Shown piece by piece: positions 41,655-50,933 of a stretch of DNA of 64,000 bases; within the stretch, counting starts at the first letter, position 1, and the number at the start of each line of letters is the position of its first letter. A program made the position numbers and the translations under genes. Source of the DNA: Arthrobacter methylotrophus (lineage in GTDB: Bacteria > Actinomycetota > Actinomycetes > Actinomycetales > Micrococcaceae). The stretch is taken from contig NZ_BAABED010000001.1 of NCBI RefSeq assembly GCF_039539965.1, positions 3,348,001 to 3,412,000 on the forward strand. The letters are read 5' to 3'. The notes beneath the pieces are model-generated. The model saw nothing but the letters and a program-made list of their open reading frames with translations. It was not told where the DNA came from and ran no database searches.

Positions 41655-42590
41655 CTAGGGGCCTCCCGGGCAACCCTCGCCCCGCGGATTCACGATGCAG
41701 TTGTCGGCATAGTTTCGCGTGATCGACCGCCAGACGCTCACTTTCTGCGACGGCGAGGCAAACTGTCCCGTGCCAGGAATCGGCAAGTTCGGGCCACCGT
41801 TCACGGAGTAGGTACCGCGGAAGGTGGTAGTCACGGACAACGGAAAGTCACCTGTCTGCTGGTAGACATAGCTTGTTCTCGTCTTTTGGCCCCATTCCTC
41901 CTGTGAAAGTGGGCCGCCAGCAACAGGCGTTGGTCCGAGGCTCTTGCCATCACCATAGGTGTATGTGTATTCCACCGGAGTTGCCTCTATATGGACCTGT
42001 TGACCAAGGATCGTCACGGCGAATTGCTGCTCAATGGCGTCAGCATAAATGTTGGTTTCAGCGCCTAGGAGTGTGTGGGGGCTTGGCTGGGCGGTCAAGT
42101 CCGCGGGCTTGATCGGAAGGGCGCGAAAGTCGTTGGTGATTCTCGCGGCGATTCTCGGCAGAAGATCTTCTGGCTTTTGCTCGTACAAGCATGACGGACC
42201 ATTGTTGCCCGACTTCCAGTCAGTCCACGTAGGATTCGAAATCGACTTCGGGGCGACCTTCCAAATGACCGGAGTTCCGCTACTCCCGCCAGACTCACGG
42301 GGCGGACATTGAACCTGCCCTGGAAGGCACTTCTTGTCCAAGGCATCATCGTCAACCTGGCATTGGAGATCTGCTTTATATTGGTTCGGATCGTCGACGA
42401 CATGGTTTGGAGGGGCTGGGACAATTTCGCCGGACTGAAGGTCCCGGATCCAATTGGCCGACACGTCAATTCCACTTTGTTGGTATCCCGCGGATACGCG
42501 TTCATCACTATTCGCCGCTGCGAACGTCGTGGGAGGAGTGAGCATGGCGGTCAACGCGATTGCAAAAATTGTCCATCTCCGCGTCTTCAT
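41655..42590 (-). CDS. Secreted PKD-like protein, partner of the DUF6318 lipoprotein (locus B)
   Basis: A 311-residue exported protein with a signal peptide ending TFAAA (about residue 25). The C-terminal half repeats the locus A pattern: QPSPHTLLGAETN, EYTYTYGDGKSLGPTPVAGG, EEWGQKTRTSYVYQQTGDFPLSV and the final NYADNCIVNPRGEGCPGG. The N-terminal half is unrelated at first sight to the locus A protein, so the two copies share the C-domain only. It follows the lipoprotein gene by 6 nt. Function unknown. Confidence 0.75.
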   Translation of the reverse strand: MKTRRWTIFAIALTAMLTPPTTFAAANSDERVSAGYQQSGIDVSANWIRDLQSGEIVPAPPNHVVDDPNQYKADLQCQVDDDALDKKCLPGQVQCPPRESGGSSGTPVIWKVAPKSISNPTWTDWKSGNNGPSCLYEQKPEDLLPRIAARITNDFRALPIKPADLTAQPSPHTLLGAETNIYADAIEQQFAVTILGQQVHIEATPVEYTYTYGDGKSLGPTPVAGGPLSQEEWGQKTRTSYVYQQTGDFPLSVTTTFRGTYSVNGGPNLPIPGTGQFASPSQKVSVWRSITRNYADNCIVNPRGEGCPGGP

Positions 42591-42596
42591 TCGCCT

Positions 42597-43226
42597 CTAC
42601 CGAATCAATCCGAGATCTTTAACCTTCCAAGAACCTGATTCGAAAGCTGCAATCATTATTGATGCGCTGTTCGATAGCGGCGTTGCAGGCTGCCCTATAC
42701 TTCCATCGGCATCGTAGTAGTCGATCTGAGCTTGTATGGTCTGGAGAATCACTCGTTGCGACAGCGCCTCGGATTTGAAGGTTACTTCGACCAACGGAGT
42801 TGTCATTTTGCCACCGACAACCCATCTTCCTTTCAGGTATGCGGACTCTACGCCTTGTCTGATTCGAGTGCAGAACGTGCATTCCGCGGATGTCTTCGCA
42901 GACCAAATCGCCAGATCGCCAGTCTCATACGCATAACTCAGCACCTCAAACCAGTACTTGGCAAACGCCTCCACACCCTCCTTGCTATTGGCCTTCGCGG
43001 CTTCCGGTAACACGGGAACGGGCACGTTCTGTGCTTTCCCCTTGGCATCAGCCGGCTTGTAGGCAGCGGTCGGAGTCGGAGAGGCACTGGCAGAAACCGT
43101 GGGTGAGGCAGATTGTTCGGCCTGTGGCTGGCCACCGTTCCCGCAGGCAGTCAGCGTCAACGCTGCCGCAAGGGATGCAATAACGAAAAGCTTGGCACGG
43201 GCAAATATGAAAGTGCGTGGAGTCAT
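42597..43226 (-). CDS. DUF6318-type lipoprotein (locus B, intact)
   Basis: A 209-residue lipoprotein: lipobox LTAC (Cys28), Ser/Pro-rich linker, then YKPADAKGKAQNVPVPVLP and YWFEVLSYAYETGD, which are almost the same as in the locus A copy. A CTFC pair follows (CTTC in locus A). The C-terminal part is strand-rich. The domain is frequent in Micrococcaceae and uncharacterised. It is the first gene of the two-gene unit. Confidence 0.8.
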   Translation of the reverse strand: MTPRTFIFARAKLFVIASLAAALTLTACGNGGQPQAEQSASPTVSASASPTPTAAYKPADAKGKAQNVPVPVLPEAAKANSKEGVEAFAKYWFEVLSYAYETGDLAIWSAKTSAECTFCTRIRQGVESAYLKGRWVVGGKMTTPLVEVTFKSEALSQRVILQTIQAQIDYYDADGSIGQPATPLSNSASIMIAAFESGSWKVKDLGLIR

Positions 43227-43525
43227 GGTTCGCTATCCCCAAATAGTCGTCAAGACTGAACGTTTCCCAAAAGGCTAACCCAATTGTCGATACTGCAGGG
43301 AAAGTTATCCACAGGCCGCGACCCGCTCCGCCACGGCCTGGCCCTTATCGACGGGAAGGAACCACGAAGTCACCACGGTGTTTCCACGCTGTTACTTATC
43401 CAGCGAGTCAGCCGCCAAGATTGATGCTCCGGGTTTGTGGACGTCCAACAAAATCACGAGACCACGCGCCCATTACCGTCATGAAGGAAACGCACTAATC
43501 CTGCAAATAGCGGCCCAGGAGCACC
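43227..43525. other. Intergenic region upstream of the biotin operon
   Basis: About 300 bp between divergent genes. It must hold the bio promoter. TTTGTGGACGTCCAACAAA (43434-43452) is a near-palindrome around TGGACGTCCA and is the best operator-like dyad I see; whether BioQ or BirA uses it is unknown. An AGGAG site precedes bioB. No gene found. Confidence 0.35.
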
Positions 43526-44554
43526 ATGATCACCCAGCCAAACCCATCGCACACCTCCAGCCATCCGATTCTGGAGACAGCCCGGGAGCAAGTACTCAGG
43601 AACGGCCAAGGCCTGGACGAATCCCAGTTGCTCGAGATTTTGGAGCTCCCGGACGAGGCCATCCCCGAAGCGCTCCAGCTCGCTCACGAAGTCCGCCTGG
43701 AACACTGCGGCGAGGACGTGGAAGTGGAGGGCATCATTTCCATCAAGACCGGAGGGTGCCCGGAAGACTGCCACTTCTGCAGCCAGTCTGGCCTCTTCGA
43801 CAGCCCGGTCCGCGGCGTCTGGCTCGACATTCCCGAGCTCGTCAAGGCCGCCAAGGAAACCGCGGCCACGGGGGCCACGGAGTTCTGCATCGTCGCAGCC
43901 GTCCGCGGCCCGGACATCAAGCTCATGAACCAGATCAAGTTCGCGATCGACCGCATCAACCAAGAAGTGGACATCAATATCGCCTGTTCGTTGGGCATGC
44001 TCACCCAGCGCCAAGTGGACCAGCTCGCCGAATGGGGCGTCCACCGCTACAACCACAATCTGGAAACCGCGCGAAGCTACTTCCCCGAAGTCGTCACCAC
44101 CCACAGCTACGAGGAACGTCTGGACACCTGCAACATGGTCAAGGCCGCCGGCATGGAACTGTGCTGCGGCGCCTTGATCGGAATGGGTGAAACCACCGCC
44201 CAACGCGCCGAGCTCGCCAGCCAACTCGCAGCCCTCGAACCCCACGAAGTCCCGCTCAACTTCCTCAACCCTCGGCCGGGTACACCCCTCGAAAACCAAG
44301 GAATCATGGACGGCAAGGACGCCCTCCGCGCGATCGCAGCGTTCCGTCTAGCCATGCCCCGGACCGTCCTGCGCTACGCCGGCGGACGGGAACTGACCCT
44401 GGGCGACCTCGGCACTCGCGAAGGGCTCATGGGCGGGATCAACGCGGTGATTGTCGGCAACTACCTCACCACTTTGGGCCGTCCTGCCGACGCCGATCTC
44501 AACCTCCTCGTGGAGCTGAACATGCCCATCAAGGAACTCCAGAAGTCGCTATGA
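43526..44554 (+). CDS. bioB: Biotin synthase
   Basis: A 342-residue radical-SAM enzyme that inserts sulfur into dethiobiotin. [12 protein letters not shown] holds the CxxxCxxC motif for the SAM-bound 4Fe-4S cluster; downstream [14 protein letters not shown] and the [17 protein letters not shown] segment (here [13 protein letters not shown]) are family landmarks. AGGAG lies before the ATG. It is the first gene of the bio operon; the stop overlaps bsaP by 4 nt. Confidence 0.96.
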   Translation: MITQPNPSHTSSHPILETAREQVLRNGQGLDESQLLEILELPDEAIPEALQLAHEVRLEHCGEDVEVEGIISIKTGGCPEDCHFCSQSGLFDSPVRGVWLDIPELVKAAKETAATGATEFCIVAAVRGPDIKLMNQIKFAIDRINQEVDINIACSLGMLTQRQVDQLAEWGVHRYNHNLETARSYFPEVVTTHSYEERLDTCNMVKAAGMELCCGALIGMGETTAQRAELASQLAALEPHEVPLNFLNPRPGTPLENQGIMDGKDALRAIAAFRLAMPRTVLRYAGGRELTLGDLGTREGLMGGINAVIVGNYLTTLGRPADADLNLLVELNMPIKELQKSL

Positions 44555-44802
44555 ACTCCGAAGCCACAGCGAACTTCTGCGGCCACTGCGGCGCGCCCGC
44601 ACCACAAAGCCAGCCCGCACCGCAAAGCGCGCCCGCACCGCAAGGCGAGCGCCCGACGTCGGACGCTCACCAGGACTGCCAGCGTCGCCTCGCGATGGAA
44701 CCGCCTCGCTATTGCGCTGTGTGCCGGCGCCGCATGAAGGTCCAAGTCACGCCGCTGGGCTGGACCGCTGAATGCTCGCGCCATGGACGGCTCGTGCCAT
44801 GA
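44551..44802 (+). CDS. bsaP: Biotin synthase auxiliary protein BsaP
   Basis: An 83-residue Cys-rich protein: FCGHCG near the N-terminus, a Pro/Gln/Ala linker ([16 protein letters not shown]), then [26 protein letters not shown]. The second half matches the actinobacterial BsaP family, which supports turnover of BioB, probably by repairing its Fe-S cluster (family knowledge). The extra N-terminal CGHCG is a feature to note. Overlaps bioB and bioA by 4 nt each. Confidence 0.82.
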   Translation: MNSEATANFCGHCGAPAPQSQPAPQSAPAPQGERPTSDAHQDCQRRLAMEPPRYCAVCRRRMKVQVTPLGWTAECSRHGRLVP

Positions 44803-46109
44803 ACCTCATCCAACGAGACCGGGCAAGCCTCTGGCATCCGTACGCTCCGGCGTCGGGGACGCTGCCGTTGTGGGAAGTCGAAGATGCCGACGGCGTGACG
44901 CTGCGGCTCCGCGACGAAGCCGGCCGAAGCCATGAGGTTCTCGACGCCATGTCGTCCTGGTGGTCCGTCATCCACGGGTATCGGAACCCGCTCCTGGACG
45001 CCGCGGCGAAGCGCCAACTAGACACATTCAGCCACGTGATGTTCGGCGGCCTCACCCACGAGCCTGCCGTCGAACTAGCCGAAAAGCTCGTGGCGATGGC
45101 CCCTTCCGCCGCGGATCGGCCACGGTTGGAGCGGGTTTTCCTGGCGGATTCGGGATCGGTGTCAGTGGAGGTGGCCCTCAAGCTCGCGGTGCAATTCCAG
45201 ACTGCTTCGGGCTTCCCCAAAAGACAACGCTTCCTCAGCATCCGCGGCGGCTACCACGGGGATACCTTCGCGGCGATGGGAGTCTGCGACCCTGTGGACG
45301 GCATGCATTCAGCCTTCCCCGGACTGCTCGCTGCCAATGTGTTTGCCGCGAAACCACCAGCGCCGGGCTCGCCGCCCGAGGAGATCGCGCAGTGGCAGGC
45401 ACACGTCGAGAGCCTTGCGACGGAACACGCCAACGAACTGGCCGCGATCATCGTGGAGCCCGTGCTTCAAGGCGCCGGCGGCATGTTCGTCTACGCCGCC
45501 GAATGCCTGCGTATCCTCCGCGACATCGCCGACCGGCACGGGATCCTCCTGATCCTCGACGAGATCGCCACCGGTTTCGGCCGCACGGGCGAACTGTTTG
45601 CCGCACAGCATGCCGGCGTCGTTCCGGACATCATGTGCATCGGCAAGGCACTCACCGGCGGTTACCTCACGCTGGCGGCAATGCTGTGCACGGGCGAGGT
45701 CGCGGCACGGGTTTCGAGCGGCGACGCGGGCGCCTTGCTGCACGGGCCCACGTTCATGGGCAATCCCCTAGCTTGTTCCGTCGCCAACGCGAGTCTGGGA
45801 ATCCTCGACGGCGGCGCGTGGCGCACGGACGTGGCACGGATCGGCTCGGGCCTGACGGCCGGCCTCGAGGCCGCCCTGGCGCTCGACGCCGTCAAGGAGG
45901 TCCGTACGATCGGCGCCGTGGGCGTCATCGAGTTGAACACGGAAGTGGACGTCGCCGCCGTGACGCGCGCCGCCGTCGGGCACGGAATATGGGTGCGCCC
46001 GTTCCGGAATCTCGTCTACGCGATGCCGCCCTATGTCAGCACCATCGAAGAGATTCGGCGGATGGCCGACGGCATGGTGGCTGCCGTGACCGAGGTGCAC
46101 GGCCCATGA
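44799..46109 (+). CDS. bioA: Adenosylmethionine-8-amino-7-oxononanoate aminotransferase
   Basis: A 436-residue class III PLP aminotransferase. WHPYAP near the start and [12 protein letters not shown] (here [12 protein letters not shown]) are BioA hallmarks; [11 protein letters not shown] contains the PLP-binding Asp and [11 protein letters not shown] the Schiff-base Lys. It converts KAPA to DAPA with SAM as amino donor. The start overlaps bsaP by ATGA. Confidence 0.95.
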   Translation: MNLIQRDRASLWHPYAPASGTLPLWEVEDADGVTLRLRDEAGRSHEVLDAMSSWWSVIHGYRNPLLDAAAKRQLDTFSHVMFGGLTHEPAVELAEKLVAMAPSAADRPRLERVFLADSGSVSVEVALKLAVQFQTASGFPKRQRFLSIRGGYHGDTFAAMGVCDPVDGMHSAFPGLLAANVFAAKPPAPGSPPEEIAQWQAHVESLATEHANELAAIIVEPVLQGAGGMFVYAAECLRILRDIADRHGILLILDEIATGFGRTGELFAAQHAGVVPDIMCIGKALTGGYLTLAAMLCTGEVAARVSSGDAGALLHGPTFMGNPLACSVANASLGILDGGAWRTDVARIGSGLTAGLEAALALDAVKEVRTIGAVGVIELNTEVDVAAVTRAAVGHGIWVRPFRNLVYAMPPYVSTIEEIRRMADGMVAAVTEVHGP

Positions 46110-47284
46110 GCCGATCCATGAACGCGTGGCTGGAAAAGCAGGCCGCGGTCCGCGAGCGCCGGGGACTCGTCCGCACGCCCATGACCCGGAAGGCAGCAGA
46201 TACCCCGGTGGACTTGGCGAGCAACGATTACCTGGGCCTCGCGACGGACCCGAGGTTGGCCGAGGCTGCCCGGGAGGCGATCGGCCGTTGGGGAACCGGC
46301 GCCACGTCCTCGCGGCTGGTTGCCGGTACCACGGCACTGCACCTGGAGCTCGAAGCCGGACTCGCGAACCTCACCGGGATGGAATCCGCATTGGTCTTCT
46401 CTTCCGGGTACCTGGCCAATCTCGGCGTCACGACGGCGCTCGGCGGCCCTGGAACCCTCATTGTGGCCGACGAACATTGTCACGCTTCCCTCGTTGACGG
46501 TTTCCGGTTGAGCCGTTCGAGGGTGGAAACGGTCCTGCACAACGGCCTTGCCGCAATCGAACAGCTCCTGCGTCACCGCACGGAACCGAGGGCCTTCATC
46601 ACCGTCGAGTCCATCTACAGCGTCTTCGGTGACGCCGCCCCGCTCCCCCAGTTGCTGGCCTTGGCAGAAGAATACGACGCAGTGCTCCTCGTGGACGAAG
46701 CCCACAGCCTCGGGGTTGCGGGTCACGGCGCATTTCAAGGCCACGGTTCGGTGGCCGGAACAGATCTTTCCGGCCACCCCAACGTCGTACTGACGGCAAC
46801 GCTTTCCAAGTCGCTGGGCAGCCAGGGTGGCGTGGTTTTGGGCAGCGCGCTGCTCCGCGAACACCTCATCAACAGGGCGCGCAGCTTCATCTTCGACACC
46901 GGGCTTGCCCCGTCGTCGGCCGCGGCAGCCTTGGCCGCCGTCGGAATCATCCGCGCGGAACCGTGGCGTGCTGCGGCAGTCCACCGGAACGCAGCCATCC
47001 TCACGGCGGGACTTGCGCCGGCGCTCCTGGGGCCGGGGACCGTCGTCGCGCACGTCGGGAAGCCGGCCGGTGCCGTGCAGTCCATTCCCATGCCGTCTGC
47101 CGCTGCTGCACTCGCGTCAAGCCAGGCAGCACACCGGGCGGGAGTCCGCGTGGGCTGCTTCCGGCCGCCATCAGTGCCCGACGGCGTCTCGCGCCTCCGG
47201 CTGACGGCGCGGGCCACCCTGACGGCCCACGACATCGACCACGCGTGCGCAACGTTGCGCCGCATCTTGGAGGAAACTCAGTGA
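46106..47284 (+). CDS. bioF: 8-amino-7-oxononanoate synthase
   Basis: A 392-residue alpha-oxoamine synthase: DLASNDYLGLATDPRL, GTGATSSRLVAGTTALHLELE, DEAHSLGVAGHGA and the PLP lysine in TATLSKSLGSQGG. It condenses pimeloyl thioester with alanine. The open frame runs far upstream in the bioA sequence, but that part is a shadow; the ATG at 46106 overlaps the bioA stop by 4 nt. Confidence 0.94.
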   Translation: MSRSMNAWLEKQAAVRERRGLVRTPMTRKAADTPVDLASNDYLGLATDPRLAEAAREAIGRWGTGATSSRLVAGTTALHLELEAGLANLTGMESALVFSSGYLANLGVTTALGGPGTLIVADEHCHASLVDGFRLSRSRVETVLHNGLAAIEQLLRHRTEPRAFITVESIYSVFGDAAPLPQLLALAEEYDAVLLVDEAHSLGVAGHGAFQGHGSVAGTDLSGHPNVVLTATLSKSLGSQGGVVLGSALLREHLINRARSFIFDTGLAPSSAAAALAAVGIIRAEPWRAAAVHRNAAILTAGLAPALLGPGTVVAHVGKPAGAVQSIPMPSAAAALASSQAAHRAGVRVGCFRPPSVPDGVSRLRLTARATLTAHDIDHACATLRRILEETQ

Positions 47285-47961
47285 AACTACCTCACATAGT
47301 GCTGGTCACCGGAACGGACACCGGCGTCGGCAAGACCGTCACGACGGCGGCACTCGCGTCCGCGCTGCAGGCGAAGGGCCGGTCGGTGGCCGTCTACAAG
47401 CCTTGCCAGAGCGGCGATGCGGCAGGCGACTCCGACTGCACCGAAATCACCCGCTTGGCCGGACCGCTCACGGCCGAGGCCGGCGTCGTGCTTCAAGAAC
47501 CCCTTGCTCCGGTGCCCGCGGCCGCGCTGGACGGGGTCACGTTGCCGCCGCTGGCGGCACACGCTGCACGCGTCCGCGAACTTGCTAGCACCCACAACCA
47601 CGTTCTGGTGGAGGGCGCGGGTGGACTTCTCGTGGAGTTGGACGCCGACGGCGGCACGCTGGCGGATCTGGGCAGGCACCTTGGACGGGATGCGACCTTT
47701 GTGGTGGTTGCCCGTCCCGCGTTGGGAACCCTGAACCACACCGCACTGACGCTCGAAGCCTTGGAACGCAGGGATCTGGCCATCCAGGGAGTGGTGCTGG
47801 GTTCGTGGCCGGATCAACCCGGCGCGCTGGAACACGGCAACCGGGCGAGCCTTGGCGCGTTGCGGCCCCTCCTTGGAGTGATCCCCGAGCACGCAGCGGA
47901 CCTTCCCCCGGTGACTTTCCGTGAAGCAAGCGCGCACTGGTTGAGCGGAGTCTCCTCATGA
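47281..47961 (+). CDS. bioD: Dethiobiotin synthetase
   Basis: A 226-residue ATP-dependent carboxylase: P-loop VTGTDTGVGKTV, YKPCQSG (Lys/Ser substrate contacts), and VEGAGGLLVELD. It closes the ureido ring of DAPA. The start is a GTG overlapping the bioF stop (GTGA); the ORF opens further upstream only in a shadow frame. Confidence 0.93.
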   Translation: MKLPHIVLVTGTDTGVGKTVTTAALASALQAKGRSVAVYKPCQSGDAAGDSDCTEITRLAGPLTAEAGVVLQEPLAPVPAAALDGVTLPPLAAHAARVRELASTHNHVLVEGAGGLLVELDADGGTLADLGRHLGRDATFVVVARPALGTLNHTALTLEALERRDLAIQGVVLGSWPDQPGALEHGNRASLGALRPLLGVIPEHAADLPPVTFREASAHWLSGVSS

Positions 47962-49049
47962 ACAACACCCGGACATGTCCCTACATGGTAGTGAGGGAGC
48001 CCGCGGCGGTGCGGGAGGTCCTGCACCGGCCTGAAGACTTCAGTCCGGCGAACGCCCTCATCGCGGTGACACCGTTGTCCGGACCATCCTTGCGGGTCCT
48101 GCAGCGTGCCCGCTTCGCCCTGCCGCCCGTGCTGGCCAGCAACCACACCGATTCCCATGCCGGCATCCGGAAGGTGGTGGCGGCGTTCTTCACTCCGGCA
48201 ACGGTGGGCGCTTTTGAGCCGCGTATACGCGGGATTGCACGGGATGCCGCGCTTGCTGCAGTCAAAATTCTGGAGACGGCCGGGCAGGTGGATCTTGTGC
48301 AGGCCGTGGCAGCATACCCACCGGCAATCGTGATGCTGGAACTTCTGGGTCTCCCCGTTCGCGATCTTGAGGAGTTGAAGGCCTGGAGCCTGGACTCCTT
48401 GGAACTCTTTTGGGGCTGGCCGGATGCCGAGCGGCAACTAGAACTGGCCCACAGCGCGGCGGAGTTCTACGGCTGGCTGCGGGAACTCGTCCTCGAAGCG
48501 GTTGCGTCGCCTGGGCGGAACCTCTTCAGCTCCTTGGCCAAACACGGGCTTAGCACTCCCGAGATCTGTTCCCTGGGGTACTTCCTGTTGATCGCCGGTC
48601 AGGAAACCACCACGCAATTGATCAGCACGGCGTTGTTCCGGCTTGCCGAAGGATCCACAGGATTTGCCTGGAGGGATGCCGCCTCCGGCGCCACCTCCCG
48701 GGACCTCATCCGGCACGTCCTGGCCACAGAATCTTCCGTTCCCACCTGGCGCAGGATTGCTGCCCAGGACACCGTGCTCGACGGGAAACAGATACCCGCC
48801 GGAGCCGAGATCCTGCTGGAACTCACGGGAAACCACAAGTCATCGGGCCAAGGTCCAACTGCCTACGGACTGGCCTTCGGCTCAGGCATCCACCGCTGCC
48901 TCGGTGCGAAGCTCGCGGAACTGGAGGCCGCCGTCGTTGTGCAGGAAACCGTAGCGGCGCTGCAAGGCATCCGTTTGGCAGATACGAAACCCAAGTGGCT
49001 CCGCCTGCTGTCCTTCCAAGCTCCACGCACGGTCAGCGTCGAGCTTTAA
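47958..49049 (+). CDS. Cytochrome P450 at the end of the biotin operon
   Basis: A 363-residue P450, somewhat short. The I-helix is LLIAGQETTTQL (acid/Thr pair replaced by E-T-T), the ExxR region is less clear, and the heme loop is FGSGIHRCLGAKLAELE with the Cys ligand. Bacillus BioI is a P450 in a bio operon that cleaves acyl-ACP to give the pimeloyl moiety; by context this enzyme may play that part. That is inference, and similarity to BioI was not tested. Overlaps bioD by ATGA; no BioC/BioH is in the window. Confidence 0.82.
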   Translation: MNNTRTCPYMVVREPAAVREVLHRPEDFSPANALIAVTPLSGPSLRVLQRARFALPPVLASNHTDSHAGIRKVVAAFFTPATVGAFEPRIRGIARDAALAAVKILETAGQVDLVQAVAAYPPAIVMLELLGLPVRDLEELKAWSLDSLELFWGWPDAERQLELAHSAAEFYGWLRELVLEAVASPGRNLFSSLAKHGLSTPEICSLGYFLLIAGQETTTQLISTALFRLAEGSTGFAWRDAASGATSRDLIRHVLATESSVPTWRRIAAQDTVLDGKQIPAGAEILLELTGNHKSSGQGPTAYGLAFGSGIHRCLGAKLAELEAAVVVQETVAALQGIRLADTKPKWLRLLSFQAPRTVSVEL

Positions 49050-49290
49050 GGAAGTCGGTGGCTTGGTTGACAGCCGGGGCGTCCGGGTGGATGCTGCGGG
49101 TCTCCGTTCGCTTGTTCCGGGTGCGAATCCAATCGCCGGGGTGCACTTTCGGCAAAATTTTTGCGATCGCCAACGCTGCATACATCAAGGTATTGATCGC
49201 AACAAAGGTCGCCAAAACCGCAAACCAATCGGAGTGCAAGATTTCCTCGGGAAGGAGGATGCCGGTAGGAAGAGAAGCGGAATTAGCCAT
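49033..49290 (-). CDS. Small membrane protein beside the GT2 synthase
   Basis: An 85-residue protein with one clear membrane helix (WFAVLATFVAINTLMYAALAIAKIL) and a basic C-terminal tail. It starts 2 nt after the glycosyltransferase stop on the same strand and its 3' end overlaps the P450 gene by 17 nt. Small membrane partners (IcaD/PgaD-like) are needed by some processive GT2 enzymes; such a role is inferred from context only. Confidence 0.65.
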   Translation of the reverse strand: MANSASLPTGILLPEEILHSDWFAVLATFVAINTLMYAALAIAKILPKVHPGDWIRTRNKRTETRSIHPDAPAVNQATDFLKARR

Positions 49291-49292
49291 GT

Positions 49293-50723
49293 TTAAGCCT
49301 TCGGGGATTCGCCGGGCTGTGCGCGGCTAAGGTGTTTCCATTTGGCCTGCCGGCCGAGGGAGATGTCAATGATCCCCTTGACATACACGACGTTGAGAAA
49401 CATATCGAAAAACAACTCCGGAAAGAGGGTAACCGCCAAGATCCGGGCACGCCAGCCGCCTTTCCATGCCGTGACAACTCGCTCTGTCGAGAAGACAATC
49501 CCGATTCCCAGCCAGAACGGAAACCAAACCCAGTTATCCAGCGACAGCACCATCAAGACGATGAGCAGAAGGTAGGCGCTGAGGGCGATGACTCCGTAGC
49601 CAATGCCGAACTGCTGCGCCCAGTAGCGAAGTGTCTGGGGCGTGGCGCCGTACGCGCCAAGGTTTTCGAGGGCTCCCCGCTGCCAACGGAGTCTTTGTGA
49701 CCACAAGGTGCGGAAGTTCGGCATAAGCTCGGTGACCACGGTGCACTGCATGGGTGAAATCATGAGTCCGCCGAGGGACTTCAAAGCGATCGTCAGCTCA
49801 TTGTCTTCGGTGAGCGATGCCGTGTCGTAGACGTCTCCGTGAATTCCCGGGATCGATTCACCACGGCTCTGGGCAACTGTGCGCAGAGCCCGGGGACGGA
49901 AGATTGAGGCCGTACCTGTCAGCACGAAGACGCGGCCACGCCTGCGTCCGATTTCACGGGAGTACCGTATGTATTCGTTGCGTTGGAATTGGCCGATAAT
50001 TCCGTACCCTTCCTCGCCATAGAAAAGGCCTCCGACGGCCATCAAGGCCCTGTCATTGCTCAGCCGCGCCACTGCGACTTCCAGGAATCCGTCGTCAAGA
50101 CTGGTATCGGCGTCCATGACCATGACGACGTCGTTATCCCCTTGGCCTGGCAGCAGCCACTTCAGCGCCTGGTTGAGGGCGCCGGCCTTCTTCTTCGTGT
50201 TGTCCACGGATTCAAAGACCTCAACCCCGGCCTCACGGGCGAGGGCGACAGTTGCATCCGTACAGTTGTCGGCAACCACGATCACGCGTTCCGGGCGGTG
50301 CGACTGGGACAAAAGCGAAGCGATCGTCGCCGGCAGGGAAACTTCTTCGTTGTGCGCAGGGATCAGGACGGTCACCGTCACCGGGCCGGCATACACTCCG
50401 CGGCTTTCCGCCATGACAAGTTTTGGAGCCAACGGTGTCTGGGGATTCGCGGAGCGACGCGACCTGTTGGCAATGCGCCGCTCTAGCAAGGCAACGGCAA
50501 CGGAAAGCAGAAGCGCGAAGGCGATGGCCGCGAGAATCACGCGGGGCTGCGGTGCCTCGGTGTCGTAGAGCACGCTCCAGACGCCAAGGACGATGCCCTC
50601 GGCCCGCGACGGAACGGCTGAGTTTCCCGTCGAGGCAATAGCGAACCATAGGAGGGCAGCCGCACCGCCGACAGTTACCGCTATAACAATGCCGACCATT
50701 CGCTGAAATAACCCTCGGCCCAT
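49293..50723 (-). CDS. Processive family 2 glycosyltransferase (membrane)
   Basis: A 476-residue GT2 enzyme. Two N-terminal helices precede the catalytic domain: VTVLIPAHNEE, VMVMDADTSLDDGF (DxD), LTEDNELTIALKSLGG (acceptor ED) and SQRLRWQRGALEN (QxxRW). Three helices follow. The set resembles poly-N-acetylglucosamine or hyaluronan-type synthases. The product is unknown. No deacetylase or export gene is adjacent. It is the first gene of a two-gene unit. Confidence 0.88.
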   Translation of the reverse strand: MGRGLFQRMVGIVIAVTVGGAAALLWFAIASTGNSAVPSRAEGIVLGVWSVLYDTEAPQPRVILAAIAFALLLSVAVALLERRIANRSRRSANPQTPLAPKLVMAESRGVYAGPVTVTVLIPAHNEEVSLPATIASLLSQSHRPERVIVVADNCTDATVALAREAGVEVFESVDNTKKKAGALNQALKWLLPGQGDNDVVMVMDADTSLDDGFLEVAVARLSNDRALMAVGGLFYGEEGYGIIGQFQRNEYIRYSREIGRRRGRVFVLTGTASIFRPRALRTVAQSRGESIPGIHGDVYDTASLTEDNELTIALKSLGGLMISPMQCTVVTELMPNFRTLWSQRLRWQRGALENLGAYGATPQTLRYWAQQFGIGYGVIALSAYLLLIVLMVLSLDNWVWFPFWLGIGIVFSTERVVTAWKGGWRARILAVTLFPELFFDMFLNVVYVKGIIDISLGRQAKWKHLSRAQPGESPKA

Positions 50724-50861
50724 GGGTCGAAATGCTAACAGCCCTTCGTCGCGGGTTGAACCTTACGTTTCTTCTTCAAGCAATAAGTTGACATTCCGGC
50801 CTCGGCCGCTTGACTCTCCCGCACTTTTAACCTCTATACCCGCATCGTTCCTTCTCCTGAT

Positions 50862-50906
50862 GTGAGCGAGCGTCGGCGGAAAGACCCACATACGTGAGCG
50901 AGCGTC
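50862..50906. repeat. Direct repeat GTGAGCGAGCGTC upstream of vsr
   Basis: The 13-mer occurs at 50862-50874 and 50894-50906, a period of 32 bp. A third copy, inverted, is at 28844-28856. It lies 28-72 bp before the vsr start and could be an operator or part of a dispersed repeat. Confidence 0.6.
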
Positions 50907-50933
50907 ACGGGGTGCGCTGCGTAGACTGGGGAC

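Noticed and set aside
44960..46105. A 774-residue fusion of an unknown N-half with BioF
   Set aside because: The upstream part is an out-of-frame reading of bioA; BioF starts at the overlapping ATG at 46106.
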